From IMG/VR virus record IMGVR_UViG_3300048835_000993, positions 1 to 38,013 of that record: DNA of 38,013 nucleotides; one strand, written 5' to 3'. Below, piece after piece: positions 25,374 through 32,883 of the stretch. Below the pieces are notes generated by a model that saw only the letters and a list, made by a program, of their open reading frames with translations, was not told the DNA's origin and searched no databases. The position numbers were made by a program, and so were the translations under genes. Numbering within the stretch: the first letter of the stretch is position 1; each line of letters opens with the position of its first letter. The stretch is from a virus.

Positions 25374-27350
25374 TCATGCGAAGTCGTCGGCCTCGATGCT
25401 GGGAAGGGTGGTGGGCGCGTCCGTCTTGGCGCTGGATGTCGGGAACTGCATCAGGCCCGGGATCGACGCGAAGGGGATGTGCCAGCCCCGCGTGCGGATA
25501 CCGGCCAGGGTGAGTGGGTCCGGGCTGGGCGTAGCGCCCTGCACGCGGGCGGCGGACTGCTTCCACACGGTCTTGGCCCATTCCGACTTCTGGAAGAGGT
25601 CGAGCAGGCCCTGGATGGGGTTGTTGGCGATGAACAGCCGCGCCTCGATGCCGCTGCCGTAGACACGCAGCCCGGCGCTGGCCAGCTTGCCGTTGACGGC
25701 CTTGGCATACTCGGCCTTGTCAGCCCAGCCATCGCCGCCCAGAAGGCCCTCTGGCGCGCCGGGAAGCTGGGCGGCAGCCATCAGCCATTGGGCAATGGTG
25801 AACTGCTCGCCCCGGCGGTAGATGTCGAACTTCTGCGTCAGAAGGTGCATGAGCATGCCGTCGGCGTCGCTGCCCAGCTCGGCCACGTCGGCGCGGATCA
25901 GGCGGGCGACGCGGTGCGACCAGCTGGACAGGATCTCGGGTGTGGGCAGGCCCTCGGACAGGGCCATGTCGGCCATGGCAAGGGTGGTGGCCCAGTTGTC
26001 GCCATTCCGGCCTGCAATGCCCTCCAGGGCGAAGGCCTCGCGCCAAAGCTCCAGGCGCGCGGCCCAGGTGGGCCAGCGGTCGATCAGCACGCGCTTCAGG
26101 GCAGCGCCACGGCCGCGCCAGACATCGGCGCGCAGGGTGGGGGCGGTGGCGCCTTCGGGCAGGGCGTTCAGGGTCAGGATGATCAGGCGCGACAGGTCCT
26201 GCGGCTTCAGCTCGCCCGGGATCAGGATCGAGGAGGCGAAGAAGGCGCTGTAGACGTTGCCGCCTGCGCCCTTCTGGTCGCTGGATCCCCGGAACCACTG
26301 GCCGCCGGATGAGGCGACGCGGGCCAGGGTGATGATGTCCTTTTCCTTCGACGATCGCTCGTCACCGGGCTCCAGCTCGTCCAGGGCGACGGGAAGGGAT
26401 CCGTGGCCGATGCGGCTGGTCAGGCCCGACTTGGTGGCGTCGGCGGACTGGACAAGGCCCTTCTCGCCGCCATGCAGGTGCTTGATCAGGGTCTGCAGCG
26501 TGGATTTGCCCGCGCTCTTGCCGCCGGTCAGCCAGGTGAAGGGCCGCCAGTCCAGCGCCCCGCCCAGCATCTGCGTGCCGATCACGCCCAGCATGATCTG
26601 CGGGTCGATGTCGCGCGACCAGTTCCAGGTGGCCAGCGTCTCCAGCACCTGCGCGCCGGGGGCGGCGCTGTCCTTGAGGGTCAGGGCGGGCTTCGGGATC
26701 GGCGGATAGGCCGGGTAGATCCGGCCCTGGTGCGTGGCGGGCGGGATCTCGCCCTCGGCCGTGATCAGCACGTCGCCGGCGTGATAGATGAGGGACCCGT
26801 CGTCATCCGTCCAGGCCCCGACGCCGCGGATCGCGCCCTCGGGGTCGAAGAGGCCCCGCTCGCCACAGGCGGCCATCATGGTCAGGGCGGCCTTGTCGGC
26901 CTCGAAGTCGTCGGGCTTGCGGCGCCAGGCCCCGGTGTCCTTGTCCATCGTCATCTTGGGGAAGGCGTTGAACAGGGCGGCGGTGCGGTGGCCGAACATC
27001 TGGGCGATGGTCTGGCGTTCGTGCTTGCCGATCGCGCGCAGCTGGCCCAGGGCGTCCAGGTAGTAGCAATGCCCGCCGTTCACGCCCAGGGGCTTGACCG
27101 GACAGCCGTCCCAGATCTCGCCCTTGGGGCGTGACGGCCTGCCTGACGGGGGCGGGGGTGGGGACCCGCTGTCTTGGTCGTGGTCAGGGGCTTGGCCGGG
27201 ATCGTCCTCGGGCGGCGGTGGCGCGTCAGCTTTGGGCCGGGCGCGGCCTTTCGGCTTCGGTCCCGGCTCGCCCGCGACCGGCGGCTCCTCGATCTCGGCC
27301 GCAAGGGCCGCGACGGGGCGCAGGGGGGTGATGTCGGCTTCGGCTGTCAC
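25374..27350 (-). CDS. Replicative helicase-like P-loop ATPase
   Basis: 658 residues, GTG at 27350 overlapping the previous stop as GTGA. Residues 20-80 are a Pro-rich flexible linker. The ATPase core has Walker A LTGGKSAGKST (274-284) and Walker B LPVALDELEP (319-328), then GGQWFRGSSDQK and a sensor-like FFASSILIPGELKPQDLSRL, as in SF3/D5-type phage helicases. With the separate Toprim primase upstream it would make up the phage initiation machinery; no DNA polymerase gene is seen, so host polymerase is implied. The downstream repeat block could be where it loads. A DUF927/DUF3631-type ATPase is the other reading. Confidence 0.8.
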   Translation of the reverse strand: MTAEADITPLRPVAALAAEIEEPPVAGEPGPKPKGRARPKADAPPPPEDDPGQAPDHDQDSGSPPPPPSGRPSRPKGEIWDGCPVKPLGVNGGHCYYLDALGQLRAIGKHERQTIAQMFGHRTAALFNAFPKMTMDKDTGAWRRKPDDFEADKAALTMMAACGERGLFDPEGAIRGVGAWTDDDGSLIYHAGDVLITAEGEIPPATHQGRIYPAYPPIPKPALTLKDSAAPGAQVLETLATWNWSRDIDPQIMLGVIGTQMLGGALDWRPFTWLTGGKSAGKSTLQTLIKHLHGGEKGLVQSADATKSGLTSRIGHGSLPVALDELEPGDERSSKEKDIITLARVASSGGQWFRGSSDQKGAGGNVYSAFFASSILIPGELKPQDLSRLIILTLNALPEGATAPTLRADVWRGRGAALKRVLIDRWPTWAARLELWREAFALEGIAGRNGDNWATTLAMADMALSEGLPTPEILSSWSHRVARLIRADVAELGSDADGMLMHLLTQKFDIYRRGEQFTIAQWLMAAAQLPGAPEGLLGGDGWADKAEYAKAVNGKLASAGLRVYGSGIEARLFIANNPIQGLLDLFQKSEWAKTVWKQSAARVQGATPSPDPLTLAGIRTRGWHIPFASIPGLMQFPTSSAKTDAPTTLPSIEADDFA

Positions 27351-27535
27351 GCGCTGGCCTCGGCTTGCGGCAGGCAGGCCCAGGCGGCCTGCAGGCCGGG
27401 GTTGGTCTCCTCCAGGACGCGGGTCATGCCGACGCCGGCGACAGTGCAGGTGGCCTCGTCCAGCATCAGGCCGACGGCGGCCTTCGAGGACTGGCCGTCG
27501 GGGGTCAGGACGGCGATGATCAGCAGGAACTTCAT
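27347..27535 (-). CDS. Small unknown protein with hydrophobic N-terminus
   Basis: 62 residues, ATG at 27535 with GAGG 8 nt upstream, overlapping the helicase start. The N-terminus MKFLLIIAVLTPDG may be a beta strand or a short signal-like segment. The rest (MLDEATCTVAGVGMTRVLEE) resembles small phage proteins of unknown role. It fits the overlap chain of the early operon. Confidence 0.5.
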   Translation of the reverse strand: MKFLLIIAVLTPDGQSSKAAVGLMLDEATCTVAGVGMTRVLEETNPGLQAAWACLPQAEASA

Positions 27536-27538
27536 GGG

Positions 27539-27814
27539 TCAGGCCTCACCCAGCGGGTCGAGGCCCTTGGTGGCGCGCCAGTGGGCAAGGGTGGCGTCGC
27601 CGTCCAGCACCACACGGATTGCCATGACGGCGACCTGCACCGCCTCCCTCCGGACAGCGGCTGCGGGTTCCTCAAAGGTGGCCTTGGCCAGCTCTCCGAC
27701 CTCTTCCATCAGGGCCAGCATGGTCACGTTGTCGCCCGGAAACTTGGTGCGGGCGCGGATCAGCTCTGCCTCGATGTCAAACATCAGCTGATGGAAAGCG
27801 TTGTCGTCGCTCAT
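27539..27814 (-). CDS. MazG-like nucleotide pyrophosphohydrolase family protein
   Basis: 91 residues from the ATG at 27814, with AAAGGGGG upstream and an ATGA overlap with the gene before it. Residues 35-70 carry the MazG-like pattern: LMEEVGELAKATFEE (EExxE at E37, E38, E41), then RREAVQVAVMAIRVVL. The second metal motif reads ExxQ instead of ExxD. MazG enzymes hydrolyse NTPs; phage copies may lower ppGpp or clean up non-canonical nucleotides. The altered residue leaves activity open. It sits between primase and helicase genes. Confidence 0.72.
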   Translation of the reverse strand: MSDDNAFHQLMFDIEAELIRARTKFPGDNVTMLALMEEVGELAKATFEEPAAAVRREAVQVAVMAIRVVLDGDATLAHWRATKGLDPLGEA

Positions 27815-28119
27815 GCTGCCCCCTTTGCCCGCGCTGCGCGGCGGTCGATGCGCTCGATCTCTGCGATGATCAGAGCGGCAGCGCGCACCAAGTTTTCTCG
27901 GCGGCTTTTCGGCTTCCACCACGCCCTGTCGAACGGCCAGAACCACGGCTTCAGGCCGTGCTTGTCCGCGAAGGCATAGGCGGCTCCAGCCAGCGCTAGC
28001 TCGCCATGGGCATGAGCGTCGTCATGTTCGTCCGTCCAGCCTTCTTCGTAAAACTGGCGCTCCCGCTCTCGCAAGACGTCGCCCTGTGCCTGGCTGGTCA
28101 GTGTCACCGGATAGCTCAC
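27811..28119 (-). CDS. Conserved phage protein (EGWT.EHDD type)
   Basis: 102 residues from the GTG at 28119, with AGGAGGG 6 nt upstream and overlapping the primase stop as GTGA. It contains VLRERERQFYEEGWTDEHDD, then HGELALAGAAYA, WPFDRAWWKPKSRRENLVRA and LIIAEIERIDR, a pattern common in phages of Proteobacteria next to replication genes. Its biochemical role is not known. It lies between the primase and MazG-like genes. Confidence 0.72.
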   Translation of the reverse strand: MSYPVTLTSQAQGDVLRERERQFYEEGWTDEHDDAHAHGELALAGAAYAFADKHGLKPWFWPFDRAWWKPKSRRENLVRAAALIIAEIERIDRRAARAKGAA

Positions 28120-29285
28120 GCAGCTCCCTCCTGTGCTTCTTCTCTCAGCGCCCGCATCAGGGCGTCGTTCAGGTCTTCGCCGGGCCTGTCGGATTTCCAG
28201 ACGCGGACGGTGCGGCCCTGCGCCTGGTGCTGGCGGATCGCCTCGGCCAGTTGCTCCTGTGCCTGCTCGCCCAGGTCGTGGTCGGTGATCAGGACAACCT
28301 CGGTCACTTCCTTCGGCAGGCCGACCCGGCCCATGTTGGACAGGCTATAGGCTGCCAGGACGCGCGCGTCGGGGCGCAGGATCCGGGCGCTCAAGGCCGT
28401 CTCGATGCCTTCGGCGATGTAGACGCGGGTGCCGGGCGGGCAGCGGTTCAGGGGCGCGCCCTTGCCACCGTTGGGCCCGAGGCCCGAGGCAAGGCGGATC
28501 GCGCAGCCGTCGCCCCAGCCATAGACCTTCTTGGCCTTCAGGAACTGACCCTCGGCGCTGGGGTGGGGCACGCGGATCTTGTCCCAGCGGCCGGTGGCGA
28601 GGGACAGCCAGGTGCGGTGCACCGCAACGGTGCGGCCCTGCAGGTTGGTCATCGCGGCCAGCATGGCGGGGCCGTCAAACTCGATCACCTCGCCGGTGGT
28701 CTTGTCCTCGAAATGGTAGTGGCACTTCGGCAGGTAACGCAGGGCGCGGGGCTGGTGGCCGATGGTCGCAAGGTCGATGCCCCGGCCCTTCAGGTACAGG
28801 TCGACCGGGGTGCCGCGAAGGTTGGGCTCGGCCGCCAGCCACATCGCCTCGGCCCGGCGGCTGGTGCGGTCGCGGTCGCGCTTGGCGGCGGCCTCGGCTT
28901 CGGCCTGGCGGGCGCGGGCGGCGGCGATCGCCACCTCGCGCGCCTTGGCGTCGGCGGGGTTGTCGGTTGACAGGCCCAGGAAGTGCCGCGCCTCGCGCAG
29001 CTGGTCGACCATGTTGCCCAGGCCCAGGCGAAGGCCGATCAGGTCGAAGACGTCGCCATGCTGGCCGGTGGCGAAGTCCTCCCACTTGCCGGCCTTGTGC
29101 CCGGTCAGGTGGATGACGAAGGACCCGACCGACCTGTCGGCCCGGCCGGGGTTCAGGGTGAAGTACTTGCCCTTGTCCTCATAGCTGCCCTTGGCGGGCG
29201 GGGCGTAATGCCAGGCAAACTCGGACATGCGCGCGATGAGCATCTCCTTGATCTCTTCGATCGAGTATGTCTGGCGCGCCTGCAT
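28116..29285 (-). CDS. Toprim-domain phage primase
   Basis: 389 residues. The N-terminal part (YFTLNPGRADRSVGSF, KWEDFATGQHGDVFDLIGL, residues 40-87) looks like the zinc-finger-like module of phage primases, here without cysteines. Residues 105-145 are a charged helical linker. The C-terminal Toprim domain has IAEGIETALSA (E292, E295), VLITDHDLGE (D335, D337) and a late DLNDAL. Toprim primases make RNA primers at forks. The partner helicase is three genes downstream. The ribosome site is weak; the gene follows its neighbour by 5 bp and is probably translationally coupled. Confidence 0.88.
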   Translation of the reverse strand: MQARQTYSIEEIKEMLIARMSEFAWHYAPPAKGSYEDKGKYFTLNPGRADRSVGSFVIHLTGHKAGKWEDFATGQHGDVFDLIGLRLGLGNMVDQLREARHFLGLSTDNPADAKAREVAIAAARARQAEAEAAAKRDRDRTSRRAEAMWLAAEPNLRGTPVDLYLKGRGIDLATIGHQPRALRYLPKCHYHFEDKTTGEVIEFDGPAMLAAMTNLQGRTVAVHRTWLSLATGRWDKIRVPHPSAEGQFLKAKKVYGWGDGCAIRLASGLGPNGGKGAPLNRCPPGTRVYIAEGIETALSARILRPDARVLAAYSLSNMGRVGLPKEVTEVVLITDHDLGEQAQEQLAEAIRQHQAQGRTVRVWKSDRPGEDLNDALMRALREEAQEGAA

Positions 29286-29290
29286 CTGGG

Positions 29291-29611
29291 TCAGGCCCTG
29301 CCCTGGGGGGCGGGAAAGTCTTGGCTGGCATGGGCGACGGCAAGGAAGGCATCCGCCGCTGCGCTGAAACGGGCGATGGCTGCGGATCTGGCCGGGCCGT
29401 CGGCAGGGCCGGCCTCGATGCAGTCGGCATAGGCGCGCAGAAGGGCCGTGGCTTCAGCCGGCGCAAGGCCGGCCAGCGTTCCTGCGGCGGCCTGCATCAT
29501 GGTGCTGACGGTGGTCACCGGCGACAGGCCGATGCCCGCGCCGTTCTGCACCACTTGCGCAAGCTGCGCCTTGACGAAGTTCGCAACGAAGGTCTGCACA
29601 TCGGTCATCAC
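29291..29611 (-). CDS. Unknown early protein
   Basis: 106 residues; GTG at 29611 with GGAG 6 nt upstream, or the ATG at 29608; overlaps the SANT-type gene. Alanine-rich and helical throughout (FVANFVKAQLAQVVQNGAGI, ATALLRAYADCIEAG, then AADAFLAVAHASQDF). No motif recognised. Lies between the Myb/SANT-like protein and the primase. Confidence 0.62.
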   Translation of the reverse strand: MMTDVQTFVANFVKAQLAQVVQNGAGIGLSPVTTVSTMMQAAAGTLAGLAPAEATALLRAYADCIEAGPADGPARSAAIARFSAAADAFLAVAHASQDFPAPQGRA

Positions 29612-30828
29612 GCCGCACTCCGGGTTTTCAGGGTGTCGAGGGCGGTCATCACCGCCTCGCGGGTGAAGCGGCGGACCTTTTTGCCAGCGGCGTCCTCGGT
29701 CAGGCCGGTCAGCAGGTCGAAGCGCTTCTTGACCAGGTCCGCCTGCACCTGCAGCTGCAGGGCGATTTCCTGCAGCTGCCAGCCGGCGTTCGACAGCTCC
29801 ATCAGCTCGTGGTCGCGCTCCAGCGTCCAGCCGCCCTTGTCGGGCAGGGCCATCAGGTGGGCGGTGACGGGGTCGGCCGCAAAGCTGGCAGGCTCCGGGT
29901 GGGTGCCATGCGCAATGGCCGTGTCGCGGGACCGGGCGTCTAGGTCGGGCGGCAGGGTGGCTTCGGTTCCATCGGCCACGATGAAGTCAGGCCGGTTGGC
30001 GACGGCTTCGCTGATTGCATCAAGGGCGGCCGCGTCGGGGGATGGGGTGTCCTCGGGCTGGTCCAGGAAGGCGTCGCCCCCCGGCTCGGGGGCCGGGGCA
30101 GGCTGAGCGATGGCGGCGTCCAGGCGGTCCTTCAGCTTGTTGTAGCAGCGGGACTTCACGCCCTCGCGGCCCCGGCCCAGCTCATCGGCGGCGGCGTTGA
30201 TGGCGACCAGCTTCTGCAGCTTCAGACGGGTCACGCCCATTGCGACCAAGGCGACCAGGCGGTCATCCTCCTCCGGCGTCCAGGGCGGGCTGGCGAAGCT
30301 GCCGCCCGGTCCGGCGGCCATGGCACTGGCCGACCCGGGGATGGGCACGGGGGCCGCTTCGTTTGCTGCAGGCGCGGCGGGGGGCATGGCCGCTGCCAGT
30401 TGCTGCCCCCCGCCGCTGTCCGCCGCGCCCTCGGCTGACGCTGCCTCGGCCAAAGGGAGGGCGGCCTCGGCAACCCCGGGAGGAGGTGGGGCTTCGTCAC
30501 CCGATCTGCTCGGGGCGGCGGGTTCGGATGTGGTGTCGATCGACAGCGCCTCGCGGATCAGCGCGTCGGTCGCGTGGTCGTCGAAGCTGTCGGTTCGGGC
30601 GACATGTGCCCGGAACACGTCGTTGATGGACAGCTTCGGGCTCTCGATCGCCGGCATGCGGAACCGGGTGGTGATCGTCACCGCCTCGCCCGGGGTCAGG
30701 TCGAACCTTGGCGCAAGGCCCTGGTCAGCCAACTCGCGGCCGACGGTTTCCAGCGTCACCAGCGTGCCGGACAGTTCGGACAGGTCTTCAAGGCTCAGGT
30801 CATTGAGGCTTTGGACAAACGGGGGCAT
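29608..30828 (-). CDS. Protein with two Myb/SANT-like HTH segments
   Basis: 406 residues from the ATG at 30828, with AGGAG 7 nt upstream; the frame is open further upstream but without a ribosome site. Residues 1-95 form an ordinary domain (LSLEDLSELSGTLVTLETVG). Residues 100-180 are Pro/Ala-rich. Residues 182-236 hold PWTPEEDDRLVALVAMGV with GREGVKSRCYNKLKDRL, a Myb/SANT-like helix-turn-helix. After a second linker, residues 333-375 hold GWTLERDHELMELSNAGW and QLQEIALQLQVQADLVKKRF. Such WT.E.D modules bind DNA. It might be an early transcription regulator or origin-binding protein; this is inferred from the domains and its place ahead of the primase. Confidence 0.7.
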   Translation of the reverse strand: MPPFVQSLNDLSLEDLSELSGTLVTLETVGRELADQGLAPRFDLTPGEAVTITTRFRMPAIESPKLSINDVFRAHVARTDSFDDHATDALIREALSIDTTSEPAAPSRSGDEAPPPPGVAEAALPLAEAASAEGAADSGGGQQLAAAMPPAAPAANEAAPVPIPGSASAMAAGPGGSFASPPWTPEEDDRLVALVAMGVTRLKLQKLVAINAAADELGRGREGVKSRCYNKLKDRLDAAIAQPAPAPEPGGDAFLDQPEDTPSPDAAALDAISEAVANRPDFIVADGTEATLPPDLDARSRDTAIAHGTHPEPASFAADPVTAHLMALPDKGGWTLERDHELMELSNAGWQLQEIALQLQVQADLVKKRFDLLTGLTEDAAGKKVRRFTREAVMTALDTLKTRSAA

Positions 30829-30838
30829 GGGCAGGCTC

Positions 30839-31186
30839 CTATGCGGCGGTTGCGGGGGGATCAGGGCGGGTGTTCTCATCCGGCCAGCAGGCCGCGCAGG
30901 CGGCGGCCCCTCGTGCCAGGAAGACATCGGCTAGGGCCTTGTCGAGGTCGAGCCGGGCATAGGCCTGGTCGCCCTTGGCGGGATGCCCGCCCGCATCGGC
31001 GACGGCCTGCGCGGCCTCGGCCAGGGGGGCGATCAACGGGTTGGCGTGGTTCACCTGCGGGACCAGGCGGCGGATCTGCGCCAGCATCATGTCGCGGTTC
31101 GGGTCCGACCAGCGGGTGCAGGCGACCCAGCCGCACAGGTTGATCAGCGCCTGGTCCCACATGGTCAGCCGGACGGGGGCGGTCAT
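30839..31186 (-). CDS. Unknown early protein with Cys pair
   Basis: 115 residues from the ATG at 31186 (MTAPVRLTMWDQALINLCGW), overlapping the stop of the small membrane protein as ATGA. It has LIAPLAEAAQAVADAGGHPA, and near the end AAACAACWPDEN, a CxxC-like pair. No family recognised. It ends 10 bp before the SANT-type gene. Confidence 0.6.
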   Translation of the reverse strand: MTAPVRLTMWDQALINLCGWVACTRWSDPNRDMMLAQIRRLVPQVNHANPLIAPLAEAAQAVADAGGHPAKGDQAYARLDLDKALADVFLARGAAACAACWPDENTRPDPPATAA

Positions 31187-31329
31187 GTCAGCACCGCCAC
31201 GGCAAGAAGGCACAGGCCGGCGACGGCCAGGCAGGCGAGGGCGAGCATCAGGACGCCGATCAGGACGGCGGCAAGACCCAGCGCCTTCATGTCGTTGCCC
31301 GACAGGGGGATGAAGTCCGGGTCATCCAT
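31183..31329 (-). CDS. Small membrane protein, 48 residues
   Basis: Begins MDDPDFIPLSGNDMKALG, followed by one long hydrophobic stretch (residues 17-47: LGLAAVLIGVLMLALACL, then AVAGLCLLAVAVL). One or two membrane passes with the short polar N-terminus outside the bilayer. It overlaps both neighbours (8 nt and 4 nt), as a coupled gene would. Its early-operon place speaks against an ordinary holin, though a holin-like or superinfection-exclusion role is possible. Confidence 0.55.
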   Translation of the reverse strand: MDDPDFIPLSGNDMKALGLAAVLIGVLMLALACLAVAGLCLLAVAVLT

Positions 31330-31612
31330 CAAGGTCAGCCCGAAATGGCAGGGTGGGGGCAGGCGAGACGGCCAGGCGGATGCCGCGCTCCAGGTCGTTG
31401 CCCAGGGTGACCAGCGTTGCGGCGTCGCGGCGGTGAACCTCGTACATCGTCGCGAACTGGACGATGTACGGATAGGCCGGATGGTCGCGGCGCAAAAGCT
31501 CCTCGGCCTTGACGCGCATGTCCTCGACCGCGTGCTCGGTCAACTGGCCCGACCGGGCGGACATCGCCACGGCAAAGGCCGCCATCAGCGCGGGCAGGTG
31601 TTCATCGCCCAT
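31322..31612 (-). CDS. Unknown early protein
   Basis: 96 residues from the ATG at 31612 (MGDEHLPALMAAFAVAMS), with GGAGGT 5 nt upstream, a strong site. Helical: EHAVEDMRVKAEELLRRD, then IVQFATMYEVHRRDAATLVT. No motif recognised. Either the first or second gene of the leftward early operon. Confidence 0.62.
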   Translation of the reverse strand: MGDEHLPALMAAFAVAMSARSGQLTEHAVEDMRVKAEELLRRDHPAYPYIVQFATMYEVHRRDAATLVTLGNDLERGIRLAVSPAPTLPFRADLDG

Positions 31613-31805
31613 GGCGCACCTCCGGGTGAAAGAACGGGCCGCCCGCCCCGCTTGCCTGCTTGCCAGCGGACGGCCCTGGCCCCGGCTGCCAGGCCGGGGA
31701 TCTGGTGGAAAGGGCGGGCAGCGCGATGCCACCCGCCAGGTGCGCAGCCCGATCTGTTGAGGCAGATGCCGGGGCGTAAACCGGCTGGGCCGCGGGGAAG
31801 ATCAT
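31602..31805 (-). CDS. Possible small leader gene of the early operon
   Basis: 67 residues (MIFPAAQPVYAPASASTDRA). GGAGG lies 7 nt before the ATG at 31805, a good ribosome site, and the stop overlaps the next start by 11 nt. The Pro/Ala/Gly-rich sequence has no recognised domain and could be read-through of noncoding DNA. Kept because of the ribosome site and spacing. Confidence 0.35.
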   Translation of the reverse strand: MIFPAAQPVYAPASASTDRAAHLAGGIALPALSTRSPAWQPGPGPSAGKQASGAGGPFFHPEVRHGR

Positions 31806-31820
31806 GCGCGGTCCTCCGGG

Positions 31821-31849
31821 TTGGCAGCTGCGGACATGGCTGGTAAGCT
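31821..31849 (+). promoter_or_regulatory. Possible promoter of the zinc-ribbon gene
   Basis: TTGGCA (31821-31826), 17 bp, TAAGCT (31844-31849), 31 bp before the ATG at 31880. The -35 is good, the -10 weak. This gene needs its own rightward start because it faces the leftward operon. Confidence 0.3.
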
Positions 31850-31879
31850 TTCTGTCCCAGCATCCACCGGAGCACCGTC

Positions 31880-32410
31880 ATGCAGCTTTTCGGCTTCGAC
31901 CTTTCCGAGATCAGCGGGACGATCGGCATGCTCCGGGAAACCAGCGGGGGTCTTGCCGAGGGCATCGCGATCGCCGGCAAAGTAGCCGAGTACCTGCGCG
32001 GTGAACCGGAGGCGCGGAAGCAGGCCGAGATCGTCGGGCTGCTGGGCGACCTCAACCAGAAGCTGGTCCAGGTTCAGGTGACGCAGACGAACATGATGCA
32101 CAGTCTTTACAAGGCGGAAGCAGCGCTCCGCGCCGCGCAGGCACAGCACGATGAGTTTCAGCGTTACCAGCTGGTGACGCTGCCCACGGGCGCGAAGGTT
32201 CTGGCGCTCAAGGAGAGTGACCGCAACGGCGAACCCGCCCATTACCTGTGTCAGCCCTGCAGCACAGAAGGCAAGAAACTTGTCCTGCAGCCGTTCGGCC
32301 ATTCCCGGACGACGCTTGAATGCCCCCGGTGCAAGCATCTGTACCGGACCGCCGCAGAGAACGCGGACATCCGCTTCACCCCGCGCGACGATAGGTTTTC
32401 CGGGCTCTGA
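31880..32410 (+). CDS. Coiled-coil zinc-ribbon protein, moron-like
   Basis: 176 residues, ATG with GGAG 7 nt upstream. Residues 1-40 are mixed helical (MQLFGFDLSEISGTIGML). Residues 45-95 form a coiled coil (LNQKLVQVQVTQTNMMHSLY). The C-terminus carries a zinc ribbon: C124-C127 (YLCQPCSTEGKKL) and C148-C151 (LECPRCKHLY). Similar coiled-coil plus ribbon proteins occur as accessory genes in prophages; their function is not known to me. It points rightward between the leftward cro and the leftward early operon, ending 2 bp from the cro stop, so it looks like an inserted accessory gene, perhaps expressed in the lysogen. Confidence 0.78.
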   Translation: MQLFGFDLSEISGTIGMLRETSGGLAEGIAIAGKVAEYLRGEPEARKQAEIVGLLGDLNQKLVQVQVTQTNMMHSLYKAEAALRAAQAQHDEFQRYQLVTLPTGAKVLALKESDRNGEPAHYLCQPCSTEGKKLVLQPFGHSRTTLECPRCKHLYRTAAENADIRFTPRDDRFSGL

Positions 32411-32412
32411 CA

Positions 32413-32787
32413 TCATGCCGCCACCCCATTTGGCTGGCGGATCGAGGTGAAGGCGGGGGGCAAGGCGGCATCACCCTCCCCGGCGGCTGCCGGGGAGGGG
32501 TGGCCTTTGGGGGATGCGACCCCCCGCTCCGCTAGTATGGCTTCGATCTCGGCCTCGGTCGCGCCCCAGATCAGATGCTCGGCCGTCAGGCCAAGCTGGC
32601 GGGCGGCGGAATGGGCAAGGAGGGCGCGCATGATCGGCGTGGACGGCAGATCGCCCGCTCTACGGTTGCGCGCTTCGCGCTCCCAAAGATACGGGGCGGT
32701 CGGCCCATAGCCGATGATCTCGGCGATGACCGAGTGCGTCCCGATCAGCCGGAAGCACACTTCCAATGGGGTGATCTGCTGTTTCAT
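32413..32787 (-). CDS. Cro-like HTH regulator
   Basis: 124 residues from the ATG at 32787 (MKQQITPLEVCFRLIGTHSV). The first 60 residues look like a Cro/YdaS-type HTH: IAEIIGYGPTAPYLWEREAR. The rest to residue 90 is helical (ARQLGLTAEHLIWGATEAEI). The last 35 residues (KGHPSPAAAGEGDAALPPAF) are read through a perfect DNA palindrome and look unstructured. It diverges from the repressor gene over operators O1 and O2, the usual place for Cro. It should repress cI and favour lytic growth. The extended frame upstream of 32787 covers the operator region and is not used. Confidence 0.75.
   Translation of the reverse strand: MKQQITPLEVCFRLIGTHSVIAEIIGYGPTAPYLWEREARNRRAGDLPSTPIMRALLAHSAARQLGLTAEHLIWGATEAEIEAILAERGVASPKGHPSPAAAGEGDAALPPAFTSIRQPNGVAA
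32474..32499. repeat. Perfect 11-bp palindrome inside the 3' end of the cro-like gene
   Basis: CCCTCCCCGGC, loop GGCT, GCCGGGGAGGG. It encodes the PSPAAAGEG segment of the Cro-like tail. It lies 64 bp past the stop of the facing zinc-ribbon gene, so it may act as a terminator between convergent genes or be a REP-like element. No T-run follows on either strand. Confidence 0.5.
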
Positions 32788-32803
32788 GACGCAAGATGTA
32801 GTC

Positions 32804-32814
32804 GCAAATCTTGC
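32804..32814. promoter_or_regulatory. Operator O1
   Basis: GCAAATCTTGC, within the 13-bp palindrome CGCAAATCTTGCG, 17 bp from the cro start. It differs from O2 and O3 at one base of 11. Likely bound by the CI-like and Cro-like proteins. Confidence 0.6.
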
Positions 32815-32825
32815 GCATCGGCAAG

Positions 32826-32836
32826 GCAAATTTTGC
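32826..32836. promoter_or_regulatory. Operator O2
   Basis: GCAAATTTTGC, within the palindrome GGCAAATTTTGCC, centred 22 bp (two helix turns) from O1. It overlaps where the -35 of the cI promoter would be. Confidence 0.6.
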
Positions 32837-32848
32837 CAAGGCGGCACA

Positions 32849-32854
32849 TTTAAT
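32849..32854 (+). promoter_or_regulatory. Possible -10 box of the cI promoter
   Basis: TTTAAT (5 of 6 to consensus), 29 bp before the repressor ATG. No good -35 lies 16-18 bp upstream; that place is filled by O2, so positive control by the bound repressor is imaginable. Confidence 0.35.
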
Positions 32855-32883
32855 TGCCTTCACGGGTCATTACTTGTGAACGC

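Noticed and set aside
24877-25581. Leftward open frame of 234 codons across the CCACAACG array
   Set aside because: It translates the repeats, overlaps the helicase 3' end and has no ribosome site; the block looks noncoding.
31802-32416. 204-codon leftward open frame opposite the zinc-ribbon gene
   Set aside because: Antisense shadow; the plus-strand gene has paired CxxC motifs and a good ribosome site.
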